Under the pieces are notes generated by a model that was not told the origin of the DNA, did not search any database, and saw only the letters and a list, made by a program, of their open reading frames with translations. 7,405 nucleotides of DNA from Bacillota bacterium (GTDB lineage: Bacteria > Bacillota > Clostridia > Oscillospirales > Oscillospiraceae). Location of the stretch: positions 1-7,405 of the forward strand of contig JAJUHD010000129.1 of NCBI GenBank assembly GCA_029268085.1, in the 5' to 3' direction. Position 1 is the first letter of the stretch. Every line of letters begins with the position of its first letter. Positions 1 through 6,222 of the stretch are shown in pieces. A program made the translations under genes and the position numbers.

Positions 1-39
1 ACCAAGCAGCTTGTCTCCTACGCGGCGATAACGTTATAG
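1..39 (+). CDS. possible 3' end of a gene entering from the left
   Basis: Frame 1 is open from the window edge and ends with TAG at 37-39, giving the tail TKQLVSYAAITL. Frame 3 is also open from the edge, to TAA at 111-113, so the true frame cannot be fixed. The intrinsic terminator at 153-186 implies that some plus-strand gene ends just before it, which is the main support. Too little protein is visible to name a family. Confidence 0.22.
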   Translation, partial: TKQLVSYAAITL

Positions 40-152
40 GCAAAGCCGCCTTACGATACCAGCTTTATGCAGGCTGGCGGACAATTCACAAGGATGATCT
101 GCCATGCAAATAAACAAAGAATAGCTTTTGCATATATCCTTAATCTATATCG

Positions 153-186
153 ATAAAAGAGACACCTGAAAAGGTGTCTCTTTTAT
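153..186 (+). terminator. strong intrinsic terminator, potentially bidirectional
   Basis: A perfect 15-bp stem: ATAAAAGAGACACCT (153-167), GAAA tetraloop (168-171), AGGTGTCTCTTTTAT (172-186). The 3' side ends in a T-run and the 5' side begins with an A-run, so it can work on both strands. On the plus strand it would end the transcript coming from the left edge and insulate the promoter at 291-319. Confidence 0.88.
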
Positions 187-271
187 ATCACATTTGATTG
201 CTTCGGCATGTCATGCACACGGGAAGGAAAGATAATTCATATTATATAGAGAATAATAGCTGCATGAACTA

Positions 272-285
272 AAAATTGCAATTTT
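272..285. promoter_or_regulatory. 14-bp perfect palindrome just upstream of the -35 box
   Basis: AAAATTGCAATTTT is its own reverse complement and ends 5 bp before the TTGACA at 291. The core ATTGC recurs at 297-301 and 309-313, inside the promoter spacer. This placement suits a binding site for a dimeric regulator. The regulator is unknown and, being AT-rich, the palindrome could be chance. Confidence 0.4.
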
Positions 286-290
286 GCTCA

Positions 291-319
291 TTGACAATTG
301 CATTATTGATTGCTATAAT
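291..319 (+). promoter_or_regulatory. consensus sigma-A promoter for the DUF4914-like gene
   Basis: TTGACA (291-296) and TATAAT (314-319) both match consensus exactly, with an optimal 17-bp spacer. Transcription should begin near 326-327, leaving an mRNA leader of about 116 nt before the ATG at 443. The leader has a direct repeat, ACATTAC at 342-348 and 351-357, but no riboswitch or T-box class that I recognise. Such a perfect promoter usually implies strong basal expression or tight repression. Confidence 0.88.
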
Positions 320-432
320 CTATACGAGCAAGATGTTACATACATTACTCACATTACATATTATGGTTTCGTACAGAGAGTCGGCTTAGTCCCGCAAAAT
401 TATTAATCGCGCTGCCATTTCAAAGGCGAATT

Positions 433-437
433 GGAGG
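433..437 (+). promoter_or_regulatory. ribosome binding site that fixes the start at 443
   Basis: GGAGG lies 5 nt before the ATG at 443. An in-frame TTG at 431 directly abuts this Shine-Dalgarno and has no site of its own, so the ATG is the likely start. Confidence 0.8.
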
Positions 438-442
438 CTGTC

Positions 443-2320
443 ATGAAAAAAGAAATAAGGAAATTTAATCTTCCGGAATATGCGGCAGACATATTGGAAA
501 ACTGCAAGAGCCTTACGGTTCCAAAGACAAAGAAGGAGCTTTACGAGCTCTCCTTCGGCAGTGACGGAAACGATTTTTTTCAGGTAGCCTATGAGGTTGG
601 GAACCTGGGTGAAATATGCGAAGCGACTGTAACAAGGTGCAAGAACGGCGTTGTGGTCAACTATCCCGAAGATTATATGAGAAAGCGTGACCCCGATTGC
701 CTTTTGGTATCCGATAAGTTCGAAACGGATAAGCCCAGATACAGCGACGTCTACAACAAGGATTTTGAGCCTTTAAGAGCGGACACGTTTAAATGGCTGA
801 AATCTCAGGAGCTTATTGCAATGCCGTTCAGAGCCGGTGACGGCATATGCGGATATGATGCGCTGCTCATCGCGCCGCGCAATGCCGCTTTTTTTGCATA
901 CGCTCTTGCCAATATGCAGGAACTGCTGAATTTCGATGACATGTCAGATGATTTCTGCGCCAGAGGCATCGTATATCTCGCCCCGCCGTTCAGGCATACG
1001 GCGTTTAACGGAAAGCAGATAGTGGTGCATAACCGTCTGAAGGATATGCACGAGATTTTTTCATACAACCTTTACCCCGGCCCAAGCGCCAAAAAGGGCA
1101 TTTACGGAATGCTGCTCAATATCGGCGAGCAGGAGGGCTGGGTAACGGCGCACGCTTCGGTCGTTAAGGTCATCACGCCTTATGATAATGAAATCGTAAT
1201 AATGCACGAGGGCGCGTCAGGCAGCGGAAAAAGCGAGATGCTGGAGGATATTCACAGAGAGCTGGACGGCAGAATTGTTTTTTCGAGAAATATTACGACA
1301 TCGGAAAAGACATATTTAAAAATCGATGAATCCTGCGAGCTATGCCCTGTAACGGACGACATGGCGCTTTGTCATCCTAAAATTCAGAACGAGAGCAAAA
1401 AACTGGTTGTAAAGGATGCCGAATGCGGATGGTTTTTAAGAGTCGATAATATTAAAAGCTACGGTACCGAACCGAAATATGAAAAGATATTTACCCAGCC
1501 TTCGGAGCCGCTGGTTTTCCTGAATATCCAGGGCGTTGCAAAGGCAACTTCACTCGTGTGGGAGCACACTTTGAATTCGGACGGAACACCGTGCTCGAAT
1601 CCCAGAGTGGTCCTTCCCAGACATATGGTTCCGAGAATTATAAACGATCCGATTGAGGTTGATGTGCGCAGCTTCGGCGTCAGGACTCCGCCTTGCACAA
1701 AAGCAAACCCGTCTTACGGCATTATCGGTATGTTTCAGATACTTCCTCCGGCCCTCGCATGGCTGTGGAGGCTTGCAGCACCGCGGGGATATAACAACCC
1801 GAGCATTACGGACTATAAGGGACTTGTCAGCGAGGGAATAGGCACATATTGGCCTTTTGCGACCGGCAAGAAGGCAAAGCAAGCAAATCTCCTTCTGGAG
1901 CAGATTGCACGTTCCTCGAACACACGTTATCTTCTGATTCCGAACCAGCACATAGGAGCCTATGAGGTTGGTTTTATGCCGCAGTGGGTGGCGCGTGAAT
2001 ATATTGCCCGCCGGGGCAGCGCTAGAATAAAGCCCGAGCATCTGATAGAAAGCAGATGTCCGCTTCTTGGGTATACGCTCGATTCCCTGAAGATTGACGG
2101 TCAATATATGAGAAAAGAATTTTTGCAGCCTGAGCTTCAGAAGGACGTGGGGCCTGAGGTTTATGATCAGGGAGCTGAAATGCTGATGTCGTTTTTCAGA
2201 AAAGAAATCGAAGAGTATAACATCGACGAACTAAGCCCGCTTGCAAAAGAAATTGTCGGCGCGTTCCTAAATAACGCGTCCCTGCAGGATTATGTCAGCC
2301 TGCTGCCGATGAAATATTGA
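443..2320 (+). CDS. DUF4914-like P-loop protein (PEPCK/HPr-kinase-like nucleotide site), 625 aa
   Basis: I recognise this as a DUF4914-type protein, a large clostridial/Bacteroidetes family of unknown function; its length fits the family's usual size of about 630 aa. The clearest motif is a Walker A loop, GASGSGKS, at residues 257-264, followed by E265-M266. That form resembles the P-loops of HPr kinase (GxSGxGKSE) and ATP-type PEP carboxykinase more than those of ABC or AAA ATPases. The loop follows a hydrophobic strand (EIVIMHE), as expected for a nucleotide site. Other striking segments are TAHAS (235-239) and PFATGKK (471-477). No signal peptide or membrane span is evident, so it is probably cytosolic. 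It stands alone behind a consensus promoter and converges on the activase operon. Kinase or phosphoryl-transfer activity is inference from the P-loop; the substrate is unknown. ATG 443 is preferred over the in-frame TTG at 431. Confidence 0.8.
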   Translation: MKKEIRKFNLPEYAADILENCKSLTVPKTKKELYELSFGSDGNDFFQVAYEVGNLGEICEATVTRCKNGVVVNYPEDYMRKRDPDCLLVSDKFETDKPRYSDVYNKDFEPLRADTFKWLKSQELIAMPFRAGDGICGYDALLIAPRNAAFFAYALANMQELLNFDDMSDDFCARGIVYLAPPFRHTAFNGKQIVVHNRLKDMHEIFSYNLYPGPSAKKGIYGMLLNIGEQEGWVTAHASVVKVITPYDNEIVIMHEGASGSGKSEMLEDIHRELDGRIVFSRNITTSEKTYLKIDESCELCPVTDDMALCHPKIQNESKKLVVKDAECGWFLRVDNIKSYGTEPKYEKIFTQPSEPLVFLNIQGVAKATSLVWEHTLNSDGTPCSNPRVVLPRHMVPRIINDPIEVDVRSFGVRTPPCTKANPSYGIIGMFQILPPALAWLWRLAAPRGYNNPSITDYKGLVSEGIGTYWPFATGKKAKQANLLLEQIARSSNTRYLLIPNQHIGAYEVGFMPQWVAREYIARRGSARIKPEHLIESRCPLLGYTLDSLKIDGQYMRKEFLQPELQKDVGPEVYDQGAEMLMSFFRKEIEEYNIDELSPLAKEIVGAFLNNASLQDYVSLLPMKY

Positions 2321-2324
2321 TTGA

Positions 2325-2366
2325 AATCCCCTGACCGCAGGATAATAAAACTACGGTTGGGGGATT
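2325..2366. terminator. hairpin between convergent genes, without a U-tract
   Basis: Arms AATCCCCTGACCG (2325-2337) and CGGTTGGGGGATT (2354-2366) pair over 13 bp with two G-U wobbles on the plus-strand RNA, around a 16-nt loop. It sits midway in the 69-nt gap between the two converging stop codons. Neither strand has a T-run after the stem, so it may be a weak or factor-assisted terminator, or a 3'-end stabiliser. On the minus strand the two wobbles become A-C mismatches, so plus-strand function is favoured. Confidence 0.5.
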
Positions 2367-2389
2367 AAACATACCTGTATTTGAGGGGC

Positions 2390-3361
2390 TTATTTAAAAC
2401 TATAAACAGCGCTCCATTTGCCGCATCTGTCACCCCAAGAGGCGCGAAGCTCACCGTTTATGCTTATGTTGATTATTTCACACATATTTGCGCAGCCCTT
2501 GCACTCCGTGCTGTTAACGGTGAAGTCGTCATCCATGCTGTCAAATCCGCTGAAGCTTGTCTTACAGCCCGAATGCCCGATTTCCTCCTTTGCAAGGATT
2601 GCCGCTCCATATGCCCCCATTACGTCATAATAGCGGGGAATTATAATTTTTTTCCCCAGTATTTTTTCAAAAGCCGATGCAATTCCCACGTTTGCGGCCA
2701 CACCGCCCTGAAACACAATGGGTTCGCAGATTTCCTTGCCTTTGGCCAGATTGTTCAGGTAGTTGCGAACCAGAGCCTCGCAAAGACCGGCAATTATATC
2801 CTCATTGCAATGTCCCGTTTGCTGCTTGTGAATCATATCGGATTCTGCGAATACGGCGCAACGTCCTGCGATACGTACAGGGTTCTTTGATCGGAGGGCG
2901 TATCCGCCGAACTCCTCAATCGGAATTTCAAGCCGTGATGCCTGCCTGTCAAGAAAAGAGCCTGTTCCTGCAGCACATACTGTGTTCATGGCAAAATCAT
3001 GTACCATACCGTTTTTTAAAAAAATGATTTTTGAGTCCTGTCCGCCGATCTCAAGAATCGTGCGTACATCCGGTACGGTGCAGGATGCTGCGACGGCGTG
3101 GGCGGTAATTTCATTTTTAATTACGTCGGCGCCGATGAATAAACCGGCTAGCTGCCTTCCGCTGCCTGTCGTTCCCGCCGCCTTAATTTTAATATTGTCC
3201 GGTAACTTCTCGGCAAGCGTCTTGAGTCCGCTTTTCAAGGTTTCAATCGGGTGTCCGCAGGTTTTTAGGTACAGCTTTTCACGAATCGAAAGATCATCGT
3301 TCATAATAACCAGATTAGTGCTGACCGAACCGACGTCAACTCCTAAATAACAGTCCGCCAA
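2390..3361 (-). CDS. acyl-CoA dehydratase activase (HgdC/BcrA/BadF-type ATPase), 323 aa
   Basis: An ASKHA-fold ATPase of the archerase family, in which a homodimer holds one [4Fe-4S] cluster and uses ATP to inject a low-potential electron into a partner enzyme. Phosphate-1 motif D9-x-G11-S12, GTTGSGR at 63-69, phosphate-2-like EIGGQDSK at 104-111 and adenosine-site FQGGVAAN at 217-224 are all visible. The cluster cysteines are Cys129 (NTVCAAGTGS) and Cys168 (IAGRCAVFAESD), equivalent to Cys127 and Cys166 of the Acidaminococcus enzyme. It is about 60 residues longer than HgdC (about 260 aa); the extra C-terminus has Cys287, 290, 294 and 313. The start is TTG: the frame is closed by TGA at 3379-3377, AAAGGAG lies 9 nt upstream, and the next Met (residue 20) would remove the phosphate-1 loop. 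It is last in the operon, 35 nt after its partner gene. The family is secure; the electron acceptor is not. Confidence 0.9.
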   Translation of the reverse strand: MADCYLGVDVGSVSTNLVIMNDDLSIREKLYLKTCGHPIETLKSGLKTLAEKLPDNIKIKAAGTTGSGRQLAGLFIGADVIKNEITAHAVAASCTVPDVRTILEIGGQDSKIIFLKNGMVHDFAMNTVCAAGTGSFLDRQASRLEIPIEEFGGYALRSKNPVRIAGRCAVFAESDMIHKQQTGHCNEDIIAGLCEALVRNYLNNLAKGKEICEPIVFQGGVAANVGIASAFEKILGKKIIIPRYYDVMGAYGAAILAKEEIGHSGCKTSFSGFDSMDDDFTVNSTECKGCANMCEIINISINGELRASWGDRCGKWSAVYSFK

Positions 3362-3370
3362 AAGATACTG

Positions 3371-3377
3371 CTCCTTT
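3371..3377 (-). promoter_or_regulatory. ribosome binding site supporting the TTG start at 3361
   Basis: AAAGGAG on the minus strand lies 9 nt before the TTG. The upstream in-frame stop overlaps the site, so no earlier start is possible. Confidence 0.7.
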
Positions 3378-3396
3378 CATCCAAACTATTGCCTTA

Positions 3397-4515
3397 TCAG
3401 GATCCCGAGGCTTTTCCAAACGCGCTTTGGCTGGGGCTTTTTCTGCTTTTCAGCATATCTATAAATGCCTCGGTCCTCGTGATATAACCCGCCTCGCCCG
3501 TGATCTCGTCTACTATCAGAGTCATAATGGGAAAATCCTTTTCCGCCTGTATTGTCGGGATGACCGATTTTGCCACCACCTCAGGCATACAGCCAAGAGG
3601 AAGGATCTGTATTGCACCGTCCATGCCGTGCGCCTTTGCAAGCACCGCCTCGCCGATGCATTCCTTTCCATGGCCTCCGACGGAATAAGGCAGGTAAGGC
3701 TTAGACGCTTTTTTGATGTCAGGTGAATTCAGCCTAAGAGGCTTCATAAGCAAGTTTTTGACCCACCAGCTGGGTGTCAGCGTCCGCTTGGACGAAACGC
3801 CGTAGTCCATGAGCTTCTCTTCAATATATAAGTTTGAAAACGGATCGATCACGGTGAATATTTCTCCGATGATTGATATTTTTATTGGGTCTTTGTTCTT
3901 GCTGATTTTCACGCTGTCGATTTTGTCCTTATAGTAATTAAGAAGCTTAATCAGCTCCGAGGGGCTTTCGCATTGCACGGCTTTTTTCTTATACTCGTGC
4001 AATATCCGTTTGCACTCGCCTCGGTTTAGTTCAAAGCCTGCAAGATAATAGGCGCTTGCATCGATTTTATCGCATAGCTCCACCACCTTATAAGCCGCGT
4101 GCAAAGCCTTGAGCTGCTCCAGCTTTGAAAGGGGACTGGCTGCGCTTATTTTGCCGATCCTTCGCTTAAACTCCTCCACACCGACTTCTGAAGACAGGTC
4201 GGCTATGATGAAGTCGATATTTTCATAGCCCAGCTTACGCAGGATCTTCATCGCAAGCTCGCAGTATTCTCCGAATCGGCAGGGACCGCAGCTTCCTGTT
4301 AACAGAACGGTATCCGCGCCCTTTTCAATGCTTTGGATAAAGTTGCCCAGCATAAATTTAAACGGAAGGCAGATTTCTTCCGGCGAATGCTCGGCACCGA
4401 TGCGGAGTGTCAGCTTGTTGTTCTCCTCGGGCATGACATATGGAATCTGAAGACCCTGACACAGTGTCCTTACCGCCAAAGCAACATTGCCCATATTAGG
4501 AAAGGTGATTACCAA
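3397..4515 (-). CDS. activase-associated HgdB-like/DUF2229-type protein, larger partner, 372 aa
   Basis: This belongs to the acyl-CoA dehydratase activase-related group (CoA protein activase; DUF2229/COG3580-3581 type), often fused to an HgdC domain in one long protein. No precise reaction is established. Visible motifs: EEICLPFK (Cys49), the cysteine-rich GSCGPCRFGEYC (Cys76, 79, 85), IGEIFTVIDPF (216-226), PLGCMPE (Cys309) and DEITGEAG (336-343). The same order of blocks occurs in the 303-aa neighbour, so the two are diverged paralogs and probably a heterodimer. The cysteines suggest an iron-sulfur cluster served by the downstream activase; that is inference. No signal peptide or membrane span is seen. 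The start is TTG, with GGAGG 7 nt upstream and an in-frame stop (TGA, 4533-4531) just before it. The first 20 nt overlap the end of the preceding gene, implying translational coupling. Confidence 0.82.
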   Translation of the reverse strand: MVITFPNMGNVALAVRTLCQGLQIPYVMPEENNKLTLRIGAEHSPEEICLPFKFMLGNFIQSIEKGADTVLLTGSCGPCRFGEYCELAMKILRKLGYENIDFIIADLSSEVGVEEFKRRIGKISAASPLSKLEQLKALHAAYKVVELCDKIDASAYYLAGFELNRGECKRILHEYKKKAVQCESPSELIKLLNYYKDKIDSVKISKNKDPIKISIIGEIFTVIDPFSNLYIEEKLMDYGVSSKRTLTPSWWVKNLLMKPLRLNSPDIKKASKPYLPYSVGGHGKECIGEAVLAKAHGMDGAIQILPLGCMPEVVAKSVIPTIQAEKDFPIMTLIVDEITGEAGYITRTEAFIDMLKSRKSPSQSAFGKASGS

Positions 4516-5407
4516 GTCTGCACCTCCGTTTCAGCATATCGGCGAATGCCTCTATTCTAGTGTCCGTTCCGGCTTCGCCTGTGTGTTCGTCCAGCTTCAG
4601 AACCATGAAAGGAAAATCCCCAATTTCGCTCTGGATCAGCTCGATAACAACGGAATCCACCCCGCAGGAAAAAGACGACAGATAAATTATTCCGTCGGCC
4701 TTTCCAGTTTTGCTGATATTAACAGCGGCTCCGTAGTATTCACGGGCAAAGCTCCAGAACGGTTTTTTAAACAGCTTATCAATCTCTGCGTCAATGCACT
4801 GCCTGTCAATGGTGTCAAACGTGACAATGCCGAACCCCATACGGTTCAGCTTGTTTTTTATGTCCATATTGATGAACCTGTCATAAATATTGTAAACATG
4901 CCCAATGAGGGCGATCTTGAGCGGATATTCGCTTTCGTTGTATCCTGCGGCCGCGCTTCGGTACATCCTCATAGCCTCGCTGAAGGCCGCCTCGACTCTG
5001 CTTTTGTCGCGGGTCACCGTGCCGCCCGCTTTCTGCGCCCATTCGGATAATTTGTCGTTTTTAAGTGAATATATCGGGGCATCTATTAAAACCGGAAGTC
5101 CCGTAATATTGTTTGACACCATCTCGATCAGTCCGCAGAACATGGGGCAAATATATTGCTTTTCCGCTATGCCTATAAAACGGGGTATCAGTATTGCGTC
5201 GCATTTGTCCTTCAGCCACGACACATGACCGTGAAATACTTTCATTGGAAGACAGGCTTCATCAACGCATGAATGCACTCCCTCATCGAGTATCCGTTTA
5301 TTCGTATCCGGGGATATAATGATCTCCGCACCGAGTTCTTCAAAAAAGGCTTTTGCAAAAATATGATATTTTGAATATAAAAGCCCCTGCGGAACACCTA
5401 TTTTCAT
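4496..5407 (-). CDS. activase-associated HgdB-like/DUF2229-type protein, smaller partner, 303 aa
   Basis: First gene of the activase operon and paralog of the next one. Blocks in order: an N-terminal strand then GLLYSKY (8-14), VDEACLPMK (Cys52; Cys47 lies just before), QYICPMFC (Cys87, Cys91), IGHVYNIYDRF (168-178), SFSCGVDS (Cys248) and DEHTGEAG (273-280). These align with EEICLPFK, the GPCRFGEYC region, IGEIFTVIDPF, PLGCMPE and DEITGEAG of the 372-aa partner. Known relatives are called acyl-CoA dehydratase activase-related proteins and have no settled reaction. A role as one half of an iron-sulfur heterodimer receiving electrons from the HgdC-type ATPase is inferred from homology and gene order. 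The start is ATG 5407 with GAGG at 5418-5415, 7 nt away. It looks soluble and cytoplasmic. Confidence 0.82.
   Translation of the reverse strand: MKIGVPQGLLYSKYHIFAKAFFEELGAEIIISPDTNKRILDEGVHSCVDEACLPMKVFHGHVSWLKDKCDAILIPRFIGIAEKQYICPMFCGLIEMVSNNITGLPVLIDAPIYSLKNDKLSEWAQKAGGTVTRDKSRVEAAFSEAMRMYRSAAAGYNESEYPLKIALIGHVYNIYDRFINMDIKNKLNRMGFGIVTFDTIDRQCIDAEIDKLFKKPFWSFAREYYGAAVNISKTGKADGIIYLSSFSCGVDSVVIELIQSEIGDFPFMVLKLDEHTGEAGTDTRIEAFADMLKRRCRLGNHLS
4523..4527 (-). promoter_or_regulatory. strong ribosome binding site for the TTG start at 4515
   Basis: GGAGG (within GGAGGTG) on the minus strand lies 7 nt before the TTG, inside the coding end of the preceding gene. With the in-frame TGA immediately upstream, it makes TTG 4515 the only reasonable start. 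Confidence 0.85.
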
Positions 5408-5530
5408 GCTGTAACCTCGTAAATGTACTTATTGCTGAAAAACAGTTACTATTATTTCCTGTATATGTCGGGAATTATTCAGAGGGGAGTAAGAAACGAA
5501 TAAAAGCAGGGGGAGTCAAAGCCTTCGGCG

Positions 5531-5550
5531 AGCAACCTGATCTAGTTGCT
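5531..5550. promoter_or_regulatory. inverted repeat upstream of the activase operon, possible operator
   Basis: AGCAAC (5531-5536) and GTTGCT (5545-5550) are perfect 6-bp arms around an 8-bp centre. The repeat lies between the XRE terminator and the first operon gene, 123 bp before its ATG. The adjacent XRE-type protein is the obvious candidate binder. The same region has GGGGAGT twice (5484-5490, 5510-5516). On the minus strand TTGACT (5519-5514) could be a -35, but no good -10 follows at 16-18 bp, so I call no promoter. Confidence 0.35.
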
Positions 5551-5583
5551 TTGTTAAACTTTACTAAGGATAACGAATGCAAT

Positions 5584-5610
5584 AAAAAAACAGGCAGGAA
5601 AAAGCCTGTT
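5584..5610 (-). terminator. intrinsic terminator after the XRE regulator gene
   Basis: Read on the minus strand, AACAGGC (5610-5604) pairs with GCCTGTT (5595-5589) around an 8-nt loop, and a T-run continues to 5584. It follows the XRE stop codon by about 84 nt. It separates the XRE transcript from the activase operon, so the operon needs its own promoter in roughly 5410-5583. Confidence 0.78.
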
Positions 5611-5694
5611 AAAGACTTCCTTGCCCGCTGCTTTATTTGTAAAGGAATATTTTTGAGTGAAGTATCTGACGCTAAAGAATCAGAGAGCGTTCGT

Positions 5695-5985
5695 TTAACT
5701 GACGGATATTTTTTGCAGGATCCTAAGCAGCATATTCTGATAGTTATACTTTTTATCGCTCAAATCTTCTTCAAAAAACATTATCGTAGATTTACTGATA
5801 TTCAAAGCTTTGCTATATCTGTCAATAATGTCAACAGACGGAGATTCTTTTATACCATTTTCAATTTCAGCTATGTACGATGCCGAAATACCTGATCTGG
5901 CTGACAATTCTTTAATAGTCAGATCATTCGAAATTCTCAATAATCTCAGAACTTCGCATATGGCTCTTTTTTCTTTGACGCTCAA
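5695..5985 (-). CDS. XRE/Cro-C1-type helix-turn-helix regulator, 96 aa
   Basis: A small DNA-binding protein. The N-terminal Cro/C1 helix-turn-helix spans about residues 8-65, with the core helices in TIKELSARSGISASYIAEIE (23-42), then the usual NG turn and a further helix pair ending near IMFFEED. The last 25 residues (DKKYNYQNMLLRIL onward) may be a dimerisation tail. No ligand or peptidase domain is attached. The start is TTG 5985; the codons just upstream give no ATG and the helix-turn-helix begins soon after, but the Shine-Dalgarno (AAAGGCGG region) is weak. It lies 59 nt after the small ORF with no terminator between them, so the two may share a transcript that ends at 5584-5610. Control of the activase operon downstream, or of its own unit, is inferred from position only. 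Confidence 0.85.
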   Translation of the reverse strand: MSVKEKRAICEVLRLLRISNDLTIKELSARSGISASYIAEIENGIKESPSVDIIDRYSKALNISKSTIMFFEEDLSDKKYNYQNMLLRILQKISVS

Positions 5986-6044
5986 TATTAATTTCCGCCT
6001 TTCTATACAGTTATTGGTTACTTCTTTTAATATTAGTAAAAATT

Positions 6045-6206
6045 CTATTTTGAGAAAAATTTATCTACCAGCCAAATAATAAATACAATTAATTCCTGCA
6101 GAACGCGATGTTCAAGCAACCATTTGACCGCTAAAACCAAGCGGTTCCATTTGTGTATGCGTTTTTGCTTCCTTGCTCGGACCAATGGCGATGGTGGTCG
6201 TATCAT
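6045..6206 (-). CDS. small basic/hydrophobic ORF, 53 aa, unknown function
   Basis: I do not recognise this protein. Support comes from AAGGAG (6219-6214) 7 nt before ATG 6206 and an uninterrupted frame to TAG at 6047-6045. The first half is strongly basic and proline-rich (MIRPPSPLVRARKQKRIHKW). The second half is an uninterrupted run of likely helix ending in ELIVFIIWLVDKFFSK, which could be a short membrane or amphipathic helix. The same frame is open upstream to an ATG at 6326, but the internal Shine-Dalgarno favours 6206. It could be a membrane-active peptide, the partner of the XRE protein 59 nt downstream, or a relic of a mobile element, because the two other minus frames are also partly open here. 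Coding is plausible, not certain. Confidence 0.42.
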   Translation of the reverse strand: MIRPPSPLVRARKQKRIHKWNRLVLAVKWLLEHRVLQELIVFIIWLVDKFFSK

Positions 6207-6222
6207 AAGCATTCTCCTTATG
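6204..6222 (-). promoter_or_regulatory. hairpin covering the small ORF's ribosome site and start codon
   Basis: On the minus-strand RNA, CATAAG (6222-6217) can pair perfectly with CTTATG (6209-6204) around GAGAATG. The 5' arm contains the beginning of the AAGGAG site and the 3' arm contains the ATG itself, so folding would hide both. The 6-bp stem is AU-rich and only moderately stable, which suits a switchable or translation-damping element. Confidence 0.4.

Larger units (their letters stand above)
40..290. other. intergenic region upstream of the DUF4914-like gene
   Basis: No gene is supported here; together with the leader it makes about 400 bases without a convincing ORF. It holds the terminator at 153-186 and the palindrome at 272-285. 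Near the left edge is a small hairpin with arms CCAGC (59-63) and GCTGG (73-77). The AT-rich stretch 235-262 contains -10-like strings but no matching -35, so I do not call a second promoter. Confidence 0.6.

Noticed and set aside
327..442. Riboswitch or T-box in the DUF4914 leader
   Set aside because: About 116 nt is long enough, but I saw no conserved T-box string, no known aptamer core and no terminator/antiterminator pair.
1550..2104. 184-codon minus-strand frame inside the DUF4914-like gene
   Set aside because: Antisense shadow of a clear gene; the product has no domain character and no promoter or ribosome site was seen.
2381..2890. Plus-strand frames opposite the activase and its partners (also 2677-3027, 2982-3350, 4487-5050)
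   Set aside because: They are antisense to genes with clear catalytic and cluster motifs; the minus strand is certainly the coding strand there.
5514..5519. TTGACT as -35 of the activase operon promoter
   Set aside because: No acceptable -10 lies 16-18 bp downstream, so the promoter is left unplaced.
5353..5895. 180-codon plus-strand frame across the XRE gene and the intergenic region
   Set aside because: It overlaps the XRE gene antisense, runs through the minus-strand terminator and operon leader, has no ribosome site, and its product shows no recognisable domain.
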